A DNA stretch of 64,000 bases from Arsenophonus fragariae. GTDB lineage: Bacteria; Pseudomonadota; Gammaproteobacteria; Enterobacterales; Enterobacteriaceae. Under the pieces are notes generated by a model. The model was given only the letters and a program-made list of their open reading frames with translations, searched no databases and was not told the DNA's origin. The stretch lies in the NCBI GenBank assembly GCA_047291315.1, contig JBDPYZ010000012.1, positions 1 through 64,000 on the forward strand, read 5' to 3'. Shown here piece after piece: positions 51,827 to 62,140 of the stretch. Position 1 is the stretch's first letter. Every line of letters begins with the position of its first letter. The position numbers and the translations under genes were made by a program.

Positions 51827-53202
51827 AAAAAACACTCCTGTAAGGCGTGTACAACTTCTTCCATTGCTGTACTGCGCGAACCTTTAACTAAAACTGATAC
51901 GGTTTCGTGTTCTTTTATTAATGGAATCAGTTTGGCAATTAACTCTTTTTTAGATGCAAAATGTTCACCACAACCACTCTGCTGACTAATAATGACACTT
52001 TGCTGGCCGACACTAAAAACTCTATCAAGCTTCATCTGCCGAGCCGCATCTCCAACTTCCTGATGACACATATCAGTCTTATCGCCTAATTCACCCATAT
52101 CACCGACAACCAAGATACGGTATCCAGGCATTTGAGATAAAACGTCAGCGGCAGCAATCATAGAGCCGGTATTAGCATTGTAAGTGTCATCTAAAATAAG
52201 TTTACCGGGGGCCAAATTAATGGGGTATAAACGACCTGATACAGGCTGAATATGTGCCAATCCAAAACTAACTTGCTCAAGCGTTGCCCCCACTGACATT
52301 GCCAACGCGCTTGCCGCTAATGCATTGGCAACATTATGTTTACCTGGCAAGGGTAATAATATTGATACAACACCGCTTGGTGTATGTAGTTCAAATTCGA
52401 CACCTGTTGATTTTGTAGAAATATTTTCCGCATAAAAATCAGCCTGTTGCTGTTTTATGACCGAAAAACGCCAAATGGTTTGTTGTTGATTAAAATAAGA
52501 TTGCCAATTTTCCCAATCATGGCTAGCCAAATTAATAACAGCGGTTCCTTTTTTCACTAATCCCTGAAAAATTTCGCCTTTTGCTTTAGCAACTCCGGCT
52601 AATGAACCAAAACCTTCAAGATGTGCAGCAAACAAATTATTCACTAATACGCTGTCAGATTTAATAATATTAGTAGCATATTCGATTTCGCCAATATGAT
52701 TAGCACCCATTTCAATCACTGCATACTGGTGCTTTGCCGTCAAACGAAATAACGTTAACGCTACACCAATATCATTATTGAAATTATCATCAGTAAAAAG
52801 TGTTGTGCCACACTGCGATAGAATAGCGGCCACCATCTCTTTAACTAAGGTTTTCCCAGAAGAACCAGTGAGTCCAATAACCTTAGCCTTGCTTTGTGAT
52901 CGAACCCATGCCGCTAATTTTCCCATTGCTAAGCGCGTATCTTCAACAATAATCTGTCGACAGCTAACAGTTAATAGGTGATCAACTAATAATGCTAGCG
53001 CGCCAGCGCCGGTAGCCTCTTCAGCAAAATGATGACCATCAAAACGTTCCCCCTTTAATGCTATGAACAAGCCATTAATGGGTCGCTGACGACTATTCGT
53101 TGTTACCGCATTAATCCATAAACTACCAGCCTGCTGATCATTAATTTGATGCAGAACGCCTTGTGTCACGGAAGCCAATTGTTTCAATGAAATAGGGATC
53201 AT
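51820..53202 (-). CDS. murF: UDP-MurNAc-tripeptide--D-alanyl-D-alanine ligase
   Basis: The 460-residue ligase has VIGLTGSSGKTLVKEMVAAIL (ATP motif), EMGANHIGEIEYA and DDTYNANTGSM. It adds the D-Ala-D-Ala made by DdlB. It overlaps murE by four bases and mraY by seven. It is about eight residues longer than E. coli MurF. Confidence 0.97.
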   Translation of the reverse strand: MIPISLKQLASVTQGVLHQINDQQAGSLWINAVTTNSRQRPINGLFIALKGERFDGHHFAEEATGAGALALLVDHLLTVSCRQIIVEDTRLAMGKLAAWVRSQSKAKVIGLTGSSGKTLVKEMVAAILSQCGTTLFTDDNFNNDIGVALTLFRLTAKHQYAVIEMGANHIGEIEYATNIIKSDSVLVNNLFAAHLEGFGSLAGVAKAKGEIFQGLVKKGTAVINLASHDWENWQSYFNQQQTIWRFSVIKQQQADFYAENISTKSTGVEFELHTPSGVVSILLPLPGKHNVANALAASALAMSVGATLEQVSFGLAHIQPVSGRLYPINLAPGKLILDDTYNANTGSMIAAADVLSQMPGYRILVVGDMGELGDKTDMCHQEVGDAARQMKLDRVFSVGQQSVIISQQSGCGEHFASKKELIAKLIPLIKEHETVSVLVKGSRSTAMEEVVHALQECFLC

Positions 53203-54686
53203 GCCACCACCCCCAACAATCGCGCTACCGTCATACGATCCGAATAATCAAGCCGACGATCACCAATAATTTGATAATCTTCATGACCTTTACCGGCAAT
53301 TAATATGACATCATCAGCATTTGCCTGCATAATCGCACTGGTCACCGCTTCCACTCGTCCTACAATCTGTATTGCCCGACCAGCATCAAAAAAACCACTT
53401 AAAATATCATTAATAATTGCTTTAGGTTCTTCACTACGTGGATTATCATCTGTTACCATCACAAAATCGGCATACTGTTCAGCGACACCTCCCATCAATG
53501 CACGTTTACCTTTATCCCGATCACCACCACAGCCAAATACACACCAAAGTTTACCCCGACAGTGGAGACGGGTCGCAATTAACGCTTTTTCGAGCGCATC
53601 AGGAGTATGAGCATAATCGACAACAACCGTTGGACGTCCTGGCGAGGTGAAAACTTCCATTCGCCCACAAACTGGTTGCAAGGCATTCGATGATTTTACC
53701 ACCTCATCAAATGAATAGCCCATCATTAAAAGAGTCGCCATGGCTAACATGACATTATTTACATTAAAAGCTCCCATTAATGGGCTTTCAAGAGAGCCTT
53801 TTCCCCAGCTAGAATTAAAATGAATTGTAGCCCCACGGTCATGATAATCAACTTGCTCTACTAACACCCAAGCACCTTGCCAATCGATAGGTATGCGATC
53901 CTCAATCGAAACTACACATGCCTGTGGTAATTTTTCAAGCCACTGCAAACCCGTATCATCATCCACATTGATAATCTGTTTATCAGATTTATGTCTTGAA
54001 AATAATAACCATTTTGCCGCCGCATAATTTTGCATATCACCATGATAATCTAGGTGATCGCGACTTAAATTAGTAAATACTGTAGTGGTAAAACGGATAT
54101 CAGCAACACGACCTTGAACTAAACCATGGGAAGAGACTTCCATCGCAACTAAAGTAGCCTGCTTATCAACCAACAACTGCAATTCAGCCTGAACATCGAC
54201 CGCGGAGCTGGTGGTATTTTCACTAGGTACAATTTCTCCTAACATTCCGTTACCAACCGTTCCCATTACGGCGCTGACTTCGCCCAGCCCTTTTGCCCAC
54301 TGAGCAATTAGCTGAGTAGTGGTTGTTTTACCATTTGTTCCTGTTACACCAATCAATCGCAATTTTACGGCTGGATGTTGATAAAATTCTCCGGCTAAAA
54401 GTGATAATTGATTATTCAAATCTTTAATATAAATGACTGGAACACCATGCATATATCGAATCGTTCCAGCTTCTGCCTCTCCTTGTGCTTCAGCAATAAT
54501 TGCGGCAACACCTTGCGCTATCGCTTGTGAAATATATTGTCGTCCATCTGTTTGATGGCCCTTAACTGCTAAAAATAGGTCTCCTAGCGCTACCTTACGG
54601 CTATCAAGCGTCATTTCTCGTAACACCTTATCTGGCGCATTAACACCCAGTGGTGCAAGTAAATCGCGTAGATTACGATCTTCCAC
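53199..54686 (-). CDS. murE: UDP-MurNAc-L-Ala-D-Glu--meso-diaminopimelate ligase
   Basis: The 495-residue ligase has GVTGTNGKTTTTQL, the carbamylated-lysine region and the DDNPRSEEP motif specific for meso-diaminopimelate, so the wall is the usual Gram-negative type. The start NLRDLLAPLGVNAPDKVLREMTLDSR is as in E. coli. It overlaps ftsI by 14 bases. Confidence 0.98.
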   Translation of the reverse strand: MEDRNLRDLLAPLGVNAPDKVLREMTLDSRKVALGDLFLAVKGHQTDGRQYISQAIAQGVAAIIAEAQGEAEAGTIRYMHGVPVIYIKDLNNQLSLLAGEFYQHPAVKLRLIGVTGTNGKTTTTQLIAQWAKGLGEVSAVMGTVGNGMLGEIVPSENTTSSAVDVQAELQLLVDKQATLVAMEVSSHGLVQGRVADIRFTTTVFTNLSRDHLDYHGDMQNYAAAKWLLFSRHKSDKQIINVDDDTGLQWLEKLPQACVVSIEDRIPIDWQGAWVLVEQVDYHDRGATIHFNSSWGKGSLESPLMGAFNVNNVMLAMATLLMMGYSFDEVVKSSNALQPVCGRMEVFTSPGRPTVVVDYAHTPDALEKALIATRLHCRGKLWCVFGCGGDRDKGKRALMGGVAEQYADFVMVTDDNPRSEEPKAIINDILSGFFDAGRAIQIVGRVEAVTSAIMQANADDVILIAGKGHEDYQIIGDRRLDYSDRMTVARLLGVVA

Positions 54687-56442
54687 CTGTATCCTCTTTT
54701 ATCTTGTTAATTACTAATTCATTATCATCTGAGGTCAATGCATCAGGCTCTACATTCATTAAACGTAAAACGCCTCCCATAATGGTTCCAAATACTGGAG
54801 AAGAAACAGCACCACCGTAATATTTACCGGCAGTAGGCTCATTGATAATCACAACCAGGGCATAGCGAGGGGTACTTGCCGGTGCCACTCCAGCCGTATA
54901 AGCAATATATTGATTAACATAATGACCATCACTGCCAACTTTTTTTGCTGTACCTGTCTTAATCGCTATTCGATAACCCTTCACTGCAGCTCGAACACCT
55001 CCACCACCAGGCAATGCAACACTTTCCATCATGTGAACCACTGTCCGCATAATCGACTCAGGGAAAATACGAGCACCTGATACCGGCGGATCAACTCTTG
55101 TAATTGATAGCGGTCGATAAATACCAAAACTACCAATTGTTGCATAAACTCGAGCTAACTGTAACGGTGTTACCATTAGCCCATAACCAAAAGAAAAGGT
55201 GGCCCTTTCAAATTCAACCCATCGCATTTTTTTATTAGGAAAGATGCCACTACTTTCCCCAATTAATCCTAGATTTGTCGGTTTACCCAAGCCAAAATTG
55301 GCATAAACATCTACCAGCTCATCCGCAGGCATCGCTAACGCTAACTTTGAAACTCCAACATTACTTGATTTTTGTAAAATACCGGTAATGGATAACTCAC
55401 TATACCTTGCTACATCTTTAATTTCATGATCATTAATCATATAAGGTTGAGTATTTAACACACTATTGGTTTTAATGATTCCCTTATTCAATGCACTGAC
55501 AATCACCATTGGTTTAACCGTTGAACCGGGCTCAAATACATCAGTGATCGCACGGTTTCGCATAACTTCAGTTGGGGTACCAGCAAGATTATTCGGGTTA
55601 TAAGATGGGCTATTGGCCATCGCCAATACCTCACCCGTATTAACATCTACTAAAACAGCGGTACCGGACTCTGCTTTATTTTCCATTACGCTGCGTGTTA
55701 ATTCACGATAAACCAATGACTGTATGCGTTCATCAATACTTAATACCAAGTCATGTGCAACCCGACTATCAATGGAAGAAATATCTTCGATAACTCGCCC
55801 ATAACGATCTTTACGCACTATCCTTTCGCCTGGTGCTCCAGTTAACAAATAGTTAAAGCTTTTTTCAATTCCTTCAATTCCCTGCCCATCAATATCTGTC
55901 ACACCAATCAAATGAGCTGCTACTGGACCAGATGGATAATAGCGTCGCGACTCTTTACGCAAATAAATACCCGCTATTTTTAATTTGCCAATATATTCTC
56001 CAACAGATGGATTCACTTGGCGAGCTAAATAGACAAAACGACTGTTAGGGTTAAGACTAATTTTATGGTTTACTTGTTCTAGTTGTATTCTTAGTTCATC
56101 CGCTAATGCTTGCCAACGTTCATCATTGGTTAATCCACCATTTTCATAAATTATTTTCGGATCAGCCCAAATAGCATAAACCGGAACACTTACTGCTAGC
56201 TGGAGCCCTTCACGATCGCTTATCATGCCGCGTGCAGCTGTCACTTTCTGAACACGAAGCGAACGCATATCACCTTCTCTAACAAGCTCTTCCGGATTAA
56301 TAACTTGCAGATAAGTAATACGAATAATTAGACCAATTAATGCCAATCCTATTCCCGCGCACAATAGCAAGAAACGCCAGCTTACATAGCTAACTTTTTC
56401 TTCATACCGTCTTCTATACTTCACTGAGCGCGCAGGCTTCAT
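54673..56442 (-). CDS. ftsI: Septal transpeptidase FtsI (PBP3)
   Basis: The 589-residue protein has an N-terminal membrane helix (FLLLCAGIGLALIGLIIRITYLQVI), a pedestal domain and the transpeptidase motifs STVK, SSN and KTGTAKK. It crosslinks septal peptidoglycan together with FtsW. Length equals E. coli PBP3. A 23-base gap separates it from ftsL. Confidence 0.98.
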   Translation of the reverse strand: MKPARSVKYRRRYEEKVSYVSWRFLLLCAGIGLALIGLIIRITYLQVINPEELVREGDMRSLRVQKVTAARGMISDREGLQLAVSVPVYAIWADPKIIYENGGLTNDERWQALADELRIQLEQVNHKISLNPNSRFVYLARQVNPSVGEYIGKLKIAGIYLRKESRRYYPSGPVAAHLIGVTDIDGQGIEGIEKSFNYLLTGAPGERIVRKDRYGRVIEDISSIDSRVAHDLVLSIDERIQSLVYRELTRSVMENKAESGTAVLVDVNTGEVLAMANSPSYNPNNLAGTPTEVMRNRAITDVFEPGSTVKPMVIVSALNKGIIKTNSVLNTQPYMINDHEIKDVARYSELSITGILQKSSNVGVSKLALAMPADELVDVYANFGLGKPTNLGLIGESSGIFPNKKMRWVEFERATFSFGYGLMVTPLQLARVYATIGSFGIYRPLSITRVDPPVSGARIFPESIMRTVVHMMESVALPGGGGVRAAVKGYRIAIKTGTAKKVGSDGHYVNQYIAYTAGVAPASTPRYALVVIINEPTAGKYYGGAVSSPVFGTIMGGVLRLMNVEPDALTSDDNELVINKIKEDTGGRS

Positions 56443-56465
56443 GTTGTTTACCTATTTACTAATAA

Positions 56466-56789
56466 CTATTTTGCAATCACAATATGTTCTTGCGTTGGAT
56501 CCACATGGATCATTTGTAGCTTTTCTAACGAAAGGCGCTCAACTCGACTATGATTTCCTAATGAGCTCTCCTCCAAAATCAAATTGCGCCACTCTATATC
56601 TAAAGATTCTTTCTCTTCTGCCATCAAATCCTTTTGTGCCGTTAATAACCGCGTTTGATGACTTACAGTAACAATTGAAATCGCTGATATAATAATCACT
56701 ATTAACAGAATCAATGGGATAGCTCCGTGCCGAAAAATATCGTAACCAATGATCCTAATTAAGCTATATTTTTCCGCTGTCATTATCAT
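56466..56789 (-). CDS. ftsL: Cell division protein FtsL
   Basis: The 107-residue protein has a membrane helix (AIPLILLIVIIISAISIVTVSHQTRLL) followed by a coiled-coil with a leucine pattern (LMAEEKESLDIEWRNLILEESSLGNHSRVERLSLEKL). It works with FtsB and FtsQ to activate FtsWI. It is about 14 residues shorter than E. coli FtsL at the cytoplasmic end and overlaps rsmH by four bases. Confidence 0.95.
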   Translation of the reverse strand: MIMTAEKYSLIRIIGYDIFRHGAIPLILLIVIIISAISIVTVSHQTRLLTAQKDLMAEEKESLDIEWRNLILEESSLGNHSRVERLSLEKLQMIHVDPTQEHIVIAK

Positions 56790-57739
56790 TCCAACATTTC
56801 AGCAAAACGCACAACTGAACTTCTTGCTCGTGGATTTTCGATAACTTCTCTTGCTGTTGGTTTCATTTTGCCTAACACCTTCAATATTGGACTACCAATC
56901 GCTTTTAATTGCACATCGGTTAAGGGTAATCCGGCCGGGACTTTTGGTCCTCTGCTATGCTCTCGGATAAAACGTTTAACCAGTCTATCTTCCAATGAGT
57001 GAAAACTAATAATGGATAGCCGCCCCTTCGGTGCCAAGATATTTAATGAGCCCTCTAGTGCTTTTGCTAATTCATCCAATTCACTATTGATATAAATGCG
57101 AATTGCCTGGAACGATCGCGTTGCTGGATGCTTATATTTCTCCTTAAACTGACTAACTTGTGCTATCAATTCTGCTAGTTGTTTTGTCCGTGTTAATGGT
57201 TCCTCCGCTGAATTATGGTTACGAGCCACAATCGTTTTTGCAATTCTTTTCGCAAATCGTTCTTCACCATAAGTTTTCAATACCCAGGCTATATCTGATT
57301 CTTCCGCCTTCATCAACCATTCAGCGGCAGATTGACCTGTTGTCGGATCCATCCGCATATCTAATGGTCCATCATTCATAAAAGAAAAACCTCGCTCTGG
57401 ATCATCTAATTGCGGTGATGAAACACCTAAATCAAGCAGTACGCCATCAATCTTGCCAATTAAACCCTTTTCTGCAATAAATGTTTGTAACTGAGAAAAA
57501 GAACTATGTTTAATTGAAAATCTGTCATCAGTAATTATTTTTTCAGCGACTGCCACTGCGTGTGGATCACGATCTGTCGCGATCAAACGCCCTTCACTGC
57601 CTAACCTAGATAGAATTAATTGCGAGTGCCCACCTCGGCCAAAAGTACCGTCAACATAAATTCCATTTGCTTTTATATTCAATCCATTGACTGCCTCATC
57701 AAGAAGCACACTGATATGTTTAAATCGACTGTATGCCAT
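56786..57739 (-). CDS. rsmH: 16S rRNA C1402 N4-methyltransferase
   Basis: The 317-residue methylase has HISVLLDEAVNGLNIKANGIYVDGTFGRGGHS, the SAM motif and GVLLDLGVSSPQLDDPERGFSFMNDGPLDMRMD. It methylates the ribosomal P site. I chose the ATG at 57739, one base after the mraZ stop, because it yields the family N-terminus; an in-frame ATG at 57802 would overlap mraZ. Confidence 0.97.
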   Translation of the reverse strand: MAYSRFKHISVLLDEAVNGLNIKANGIYVDGTFGRGGHSQLILSRLGSEGRLIATDRDPHAVAVAEKIITDDRFSIKHSSFSQLQTFIAEKGLIGKIDGVLLDLGVSSPQLDDPERGFSFMNDGPLDMRMDPTTGQSAAEWLMKAEESDIAWVLKTYGEERFAKRIAKTIVARNHNSAEEPLTRTKQLAELIAQVSQFKEKYKHPATRSFQAIRIYINSELDELAKALEGSLNILAPKGRLSIISFHSLEDRLVKRFIREHSRGPKVPAGLPLTDVQLKAIGSPILKVLGKMKPTAREVIENPRARSSVVRFAEMLE

Positions 57740-57740
57740 A

Positions 57741-58199
57741 TTAAAGGGATAGATCCTGTAACCGAGTTGATAGTGGTTCATTTGCGCTCTGTTCAGCTTC
57801 AATATCTACTTGCACTTGCTGATACCAAGTCTGCTCATCCCATAACTCAAATTTATTAATTTGACCAATCAGCATAACGGCCTTCTTGAGCCCTGCATGT
57901 TGACGCAAGGTATTAGCGAGCAAAAGACGACCTGCACTATCCATCTGGCATTCACTTGCATGTCCAAGTAATAAACGCTGAACACGACGTTCAATCGGAT
58001 TCATAGTAGAAAGTTGTGACAATTTTTTTTCAATAATTTCCCATTCGGATAATGTATAAAGTAGTAGGCATGGATGATGAAGGTCTATAGTAAAAACCAT
58101 CTGCCCTTCCGACTCCTCGCTCAGCATACCGCGATAGCGCGTGGGCACTGTTAACCGCCCTTTGCTGTCGAGATTGACGAGTGTTGCGCCACGAAACAT
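57741..58199 (-). CDS. mraZ: Transcriptional regulator MraZ
   Basis: The 152-residue protein has two AbrB-like SpoVT/MraZ motifs: FRGATLVNLDSKGRLTVPTRYR and ASECQMDSAGRLLLANTLRQHAG. MraZ forms a ring that binds repeated TGGG-type boxes upstream of its own gene and controls the dcw cluster. Three such boxes are present here. It is the first gene of the cluster. Confidence 0.97.
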   Translation of the reverse strand: MFRGATLVNLDSKGRLTVPTRYRGMLSEESEGQMVFTIDLHHPCLLLYTLSEWEIIEKKLSQLSTMNPIERRVQRLLLGHASECQMDSAGRLLLANTLRQHAGLKKAVMLIGQINKFELWDEQTWYQQVQVDIEAEQSANEPLSTRLQDLSL

Positions 58200-58227
58200 A
58201 TCTATTCAGCCCTTATATTACAAAAAT

Positions 58228-58252
58228 CACCACATTACACCACAATTTCCCA
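58228..58252 (-). promoter_or_regulatory. Three MraZ boxes upstream of mraZ
   Basis: On the minus strand TGGGA (58252-58248), TGGTG (58242-58238) and TGGTG (58232-58228) are spaced exactly ten bases apart. This matches the known MraZ operator, direct TGGGN repeats separated by five bases. Autoregulation of the cluster should be kept. Confidence 0.8.
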
Positions 58253-58262
58253 CTTACTATAG

Positions 58263-58292
58263 AGTTTACGAACGGTATGAAAATCTTGTCAA
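58263..58292 (-). promoter_or_regulatory. Promoter of the dcw cluster
   Basis: On the minus strand a perfect -35 TTGACA (58292-58287) is followed after 18 bases by TAAACT (58268-58263) as a -10 element, just upstream of the MraZ boxes. Confidence 0.7.
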
Positions 58293-58791
58293 GCAAGAGC
58301 CACAGCGCTTTAGTTTTATTTTAAAGAATAATGTTGGAAGATGATTGGGTGGGTTTTCTGACAAATAAAAAATTAAAAACTATTAACATTATGATAAAAT
58401 TGAATAAATTAATTTTTATACTTATATTTACTGCCGAAACTTATTTATTTCGCAAAAAATGAAATAAAAACCAAAAGATACAACACCAATGTTTCACTTT
58501 AAATCAACTTTTAGATAATAATCTACGCATATAAATAACAATTAATCAAACTTCACCAAAATTATTTGCAACAAAATTTTAAAATTTATATTATTTATCA
58601 GTATATTACACATACTGATAAATATACAGTAATTTTTTATATAGCTCATCGTATAAAGTCTATACTTTGAGTAGAAAAATATTCTATATCTGTACGTGAC
58701 ATATTTTATGTGTAAATTTTAATATTCGAAACAATTTTATTAAGAATTATCTGAATTATTACCATTTGTTGTTATTGGTTTACTAATTTTT
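58293..58791. other. AT-rich gap upstream of mraZ
   Basis: About 500 bases without a gene. Apart from the mraZ promoter at the left edge nothing recognisable is seen, and composition is extremely AT-rich. Confidence 0.5.
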
Positions 58792-58821
58792 AAAAATGCT
58801 CCATTTTAATAGAGCATTTTT
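58792..58821. terminator. Terminator downstream of the cra pseudogene
   Basis: AAAAATGCTC and GAGCATTTTT form a ten-base-pair stem around a ten-base loop, with T-runs on both strands. It lies 30 bases after the cra reading frame end and is intact although the gene is not. Confidence 0.75.
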
Positions 58822-58850
58822 AAAATTTGATTAGATATTTTTAACTTAAG

Positions 58851-59862
58851 TTAAATTTCTCGACTTAAACTATCTCTTCGGCATAGGTCACTCTGGATCC
58901 GGGTTATACCAATCCCTCGCTTGTTATTTTCACTTAAACTAGCTAATATCAGTTCTATTATTTTATCCGCAATAGCTTGGTGACGTTGAACAACTGATAA
59001 TACTGGACAAGTAAAAAATCTAACAATTCATTCATTATCACAAAAAGTTGCAATCACAATATCACTTACTAATCGTCCATTACGCTTTAACATCACCTCC
59101 ATTATCCCCCGTAACAGAGAAAATGATGTTATAAAAAATGCTTCCGGCATTTCATTATGATTTAGCCACTGCGCAAAAGTTTCTTCAGCATCATGACGTT
59201 CATAACTACTAGCATATAAATAAGTGACTGAATGTGAATCACCGTTCCAAGCTTCTCTAAATCCCTGTTCACATAATAAGCTAACAGAAAGCTCAAGTAA
59301 CGCACCTAACATAGAGAACTTTTTCAACCAGAAATTTATGTAATTCTGTTGCTAACATTTTGGCATCATGTAAATCATCACAAACAACACTAATAAAATG
59401 CTGTTGTTCTAATGCTCGATCTAAAGCAATAATAGGTAATGAACGGGTTAGCCCAGCGCTGATAAAAGGGATGCGCCCGTGCTAAAACGGTAGAAACAAT
59501 GATTGTCCACCTGACGCTTTAGTAAGTGCTCAATACACTGAGTTTCGTTATCTGGTTGATCTTCAGAGCAGGAGCAATAAGTAATTAGTAACCACATTGA
59601 CGTACCTTACGCTCAAGATAATTTGCAATGCGAGTATAACTAGTATTTTCTAAATCCGAAATCACCAAACCAATTGAATGAGTGCGGCCAGCTCGAAGCT
59701 CAGCAGCCAACAGATTTGGATAATAGTTATGTTCCCTAACAACAGACATCACTCTTTCAACGCTCTTATCACTGACTCGATACTTTTTTGATTTACCATT
59801 GATAACATAACTGGTGTTGTAAGGGAAACGCAGGCCAAACGGTCAATTTCATCCAATTTCAC
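58851..59862 (-). pseudogene. cra: Catabolite repressor/activator Cra, inactivated
   Basis: Pieces of Cra are readable in all frames: KLDEIDRL after a GTG at 59862, SYVINGKSKKYRVSDKSVERVM, an intact stretch LREQGF-like CEQGFREAWNGDS, YLYASSYERHDAEETFAQWLNHNEMPEAFFITSFSLLRGIMEV, and the end ITRIQSDLCRRDSLSREI. Several frameshifts and a TGA after FCDNE break it. Cra controls carbon flow between glycolysis and gluconeogenesis, so its loss fits a constant nutrient supply. Position next to mraZ is as in E. coli. Confidence 0.92.
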
Positions 59863-59996
59863 GCTGATGCCCCCCCTTTACAAACAGAAAAAGCTCCAAA
59901 AGCTTCGAATAATAAATGTTAATCTATTTTAACTTGCTGAAGAGATATTTTCACCGCAAAATTTGCTTCTTCCACCATGAAAACTCTATCCGAATT
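59863..59996. other. Gap between two pseudogenes
   Basis: Contains the expected cra upstream region (a C-run at 59871-59877) and nothing else recognisable. Confidence 0.4.
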
Positions 59997-61790
59997 TAGT
60001 CTTGATACATCAATTCAATTTCATGCTGATATCGTTCAGAGATGATCTTACGATTTAATTTTAAAGTATGGGGTTAACTAGCTATTTTCCATAGAAAAAC
60101 CAATAGGTAATTGTGTAAAACGTTTTACTTGATGAAAATTAGAGAAATTCTTTTGCATTTCTCTAAGACGGGAGTCAAAGAGCTCAACGATACAACTATT
60201 ACGTAATAGTTCCAATCAACAGTGATATTTCAAATTAATTGAATAGGCATACTCTTCCAGTGAATCAAAATAAGGTACGATTAGCGCGGAAACAAATTTA
60301 CGGGCATCAGAGATTACTGCAATATGTTAGATAAAACGATCTTGACCTAATGCGCCTTCAATCAACTGAGGAGCAATATTTACCATTAGAGGTTTGCATT
60401 AAATCCTTTAACGCGTTCGGTAATGAACAAGTTTCCAGCTGCATCAAGACTACCTACATCTCCCGTTTTGAACCAACCATCTTAGGTGAAGGACTGTACT
60501 CTGTTTCAGTTAGTTTATTAATATAACCTCTCATCACAATAGCCCCTTTAACTTGGATTTCATTTTCCTGACCAATACGCACCTGGATATCAGATAATGG
60601 TGTAGCAATTGAGCCTAAGCAATAATTATTCTCTTCCCAACAAGAAATCGTTACACAGGTTTCTGTCATACCATAACCATATTTGATATTAATCCCGGCA
60701 GCCAAAAAGAAACGAATAACTTAATCAAGGTGAGCGCCAGCCGCAGGTAAAAAACGCAACCGGCCACCTAACATCATTTTTAATTTAATTAATATCCATT
60801 TATCTGCATTACGATAAAAAAAAACGATACAACAAATTGCTTTTTTTCCTTGTTGAGCTAAGGCTACTTGACGTTTACCTTGACCAAGCACACAATTGAG
60901 AAGCTGTCTACGTAACCAAGATGCTTTGAAAACTTTCTGATTTATGGCACATAAACTTTTTTATAAAAATGGGGCACCGCACACATCACCGTAGCCTTTA
61001 CCGCAACCATAGCTTCCCTAACACTATGGTTATCTATTAAATAGACATTTTGTGCGCCAATATCCATAACATAGAAACTCCACACCCGCTCAAAAACATG
61101 AGAAAGCGGTAAAAAAACAGAGTGAAATATCTGACTTAGTTAATGCTAAGCGGTCATCATGTAAATAAAGTTGAACCGCTATATTATCATAATCAAGCAT
61201 GACCCCTTTCGAATCGCCTGTTGTGCCCAAAGTATAAATGAATCACTTAATTTATGTTGTGTAATCCGTTATTTCAATGCCGCCAAAAATAGGGTTGAAG
61301 ATTATCTCTATTAATGCAGATAAAGGGTAAGCTTTTGAGTGATCATAAACACCAATATCCTCATTTAAGACAATGAAATTAGTTAATTTAGGCAAAATTC
61401 AAATAGCAACTTTGCAATATCATATTGAACCTGATCACCAACAAATAAGATGCGAATATTAGCATCATTTAAGATATAAGCAGCTTGAGTGACATTATTT
61501 ATTGAATAGAAAGGAACCGTCACTGCCCAGATTTGTAAAATGGACAGATTAGTTAAAGAACAATTCATACTATTATCTGCAAAAATAGCTACACTTTCTT
61601 GTACATTCACACCTAATTCAATTGTGCTAAAGAAATGAATTCTATTTTTTGCCAATTTCTTGCCAAGTTAATTGACTTTGATGAGTTGCTGGCCATTGTC
61701 TAAAAGCAACTCTTTTAGCCAAAGTTGGCGAATTAATCTTCTGTTGAAACTGGTTAACTAAATGATAAGAATGCAAATTCTCAATAGTCA
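59997..61790 (-). pseudogene. AMP-forming long-chain acyl-CoA ligase, heavily decayed
   Basis: Fragments in shifting frames read RVAFRQWPATHQSQLTWQEIGKK, IYTLGTTGDSKGVMLDYDNIAVQL (AMP-binding TSGTTGDPKGV-type motif), SLCFLPLSHVFERVWSFYVMDIGA, AAGINIKYGYGMTETCVTISCW and YINKLTETEY. The layout is that of FadD15/ACSL-type acyl-CoA synthetases of about 600 residues. Many stops and frameshifts are present. It lies where E. coli has ilvIH, between cra and leuO, so the locus differs from E. coli. Confidence 0.88.
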
Positions 61791-62140
61791 AAATATCTTC
61801 CCTTAGTGAACTTTTATTTACTAAATATAATTATTTAATAACAACACGCCATATATGCTAAAGTTATAAAAAATAATTTCAGCGTACAGCTGTTACCTAA
61901 TAGCGGCATTATACATAATTGCTGGGTAAAAAAAGAGGCTTAATGAAATTAAAAAACAGGTTCACGCCAAATCCATACTAACGTAATAATGACTTAGAAT
62001 AAAAGCACTTTCATAAAAAAATATTTATATATCAATATGATAATTGTAATAGGATATTTTACAAGCTATGTTTAATTTAAACCTTATTATCTATTCCTAT
62101 TAACTTATTTACTCATTATACAAAAAAAGTATTCTATTTA
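61791..62140. other. AT-rich gap between ligase and leuO pseudogenes
   Basis: About 350 bases with no readable gene. I see no trace of ilvI or ilvH here. Confidence 0.5.
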
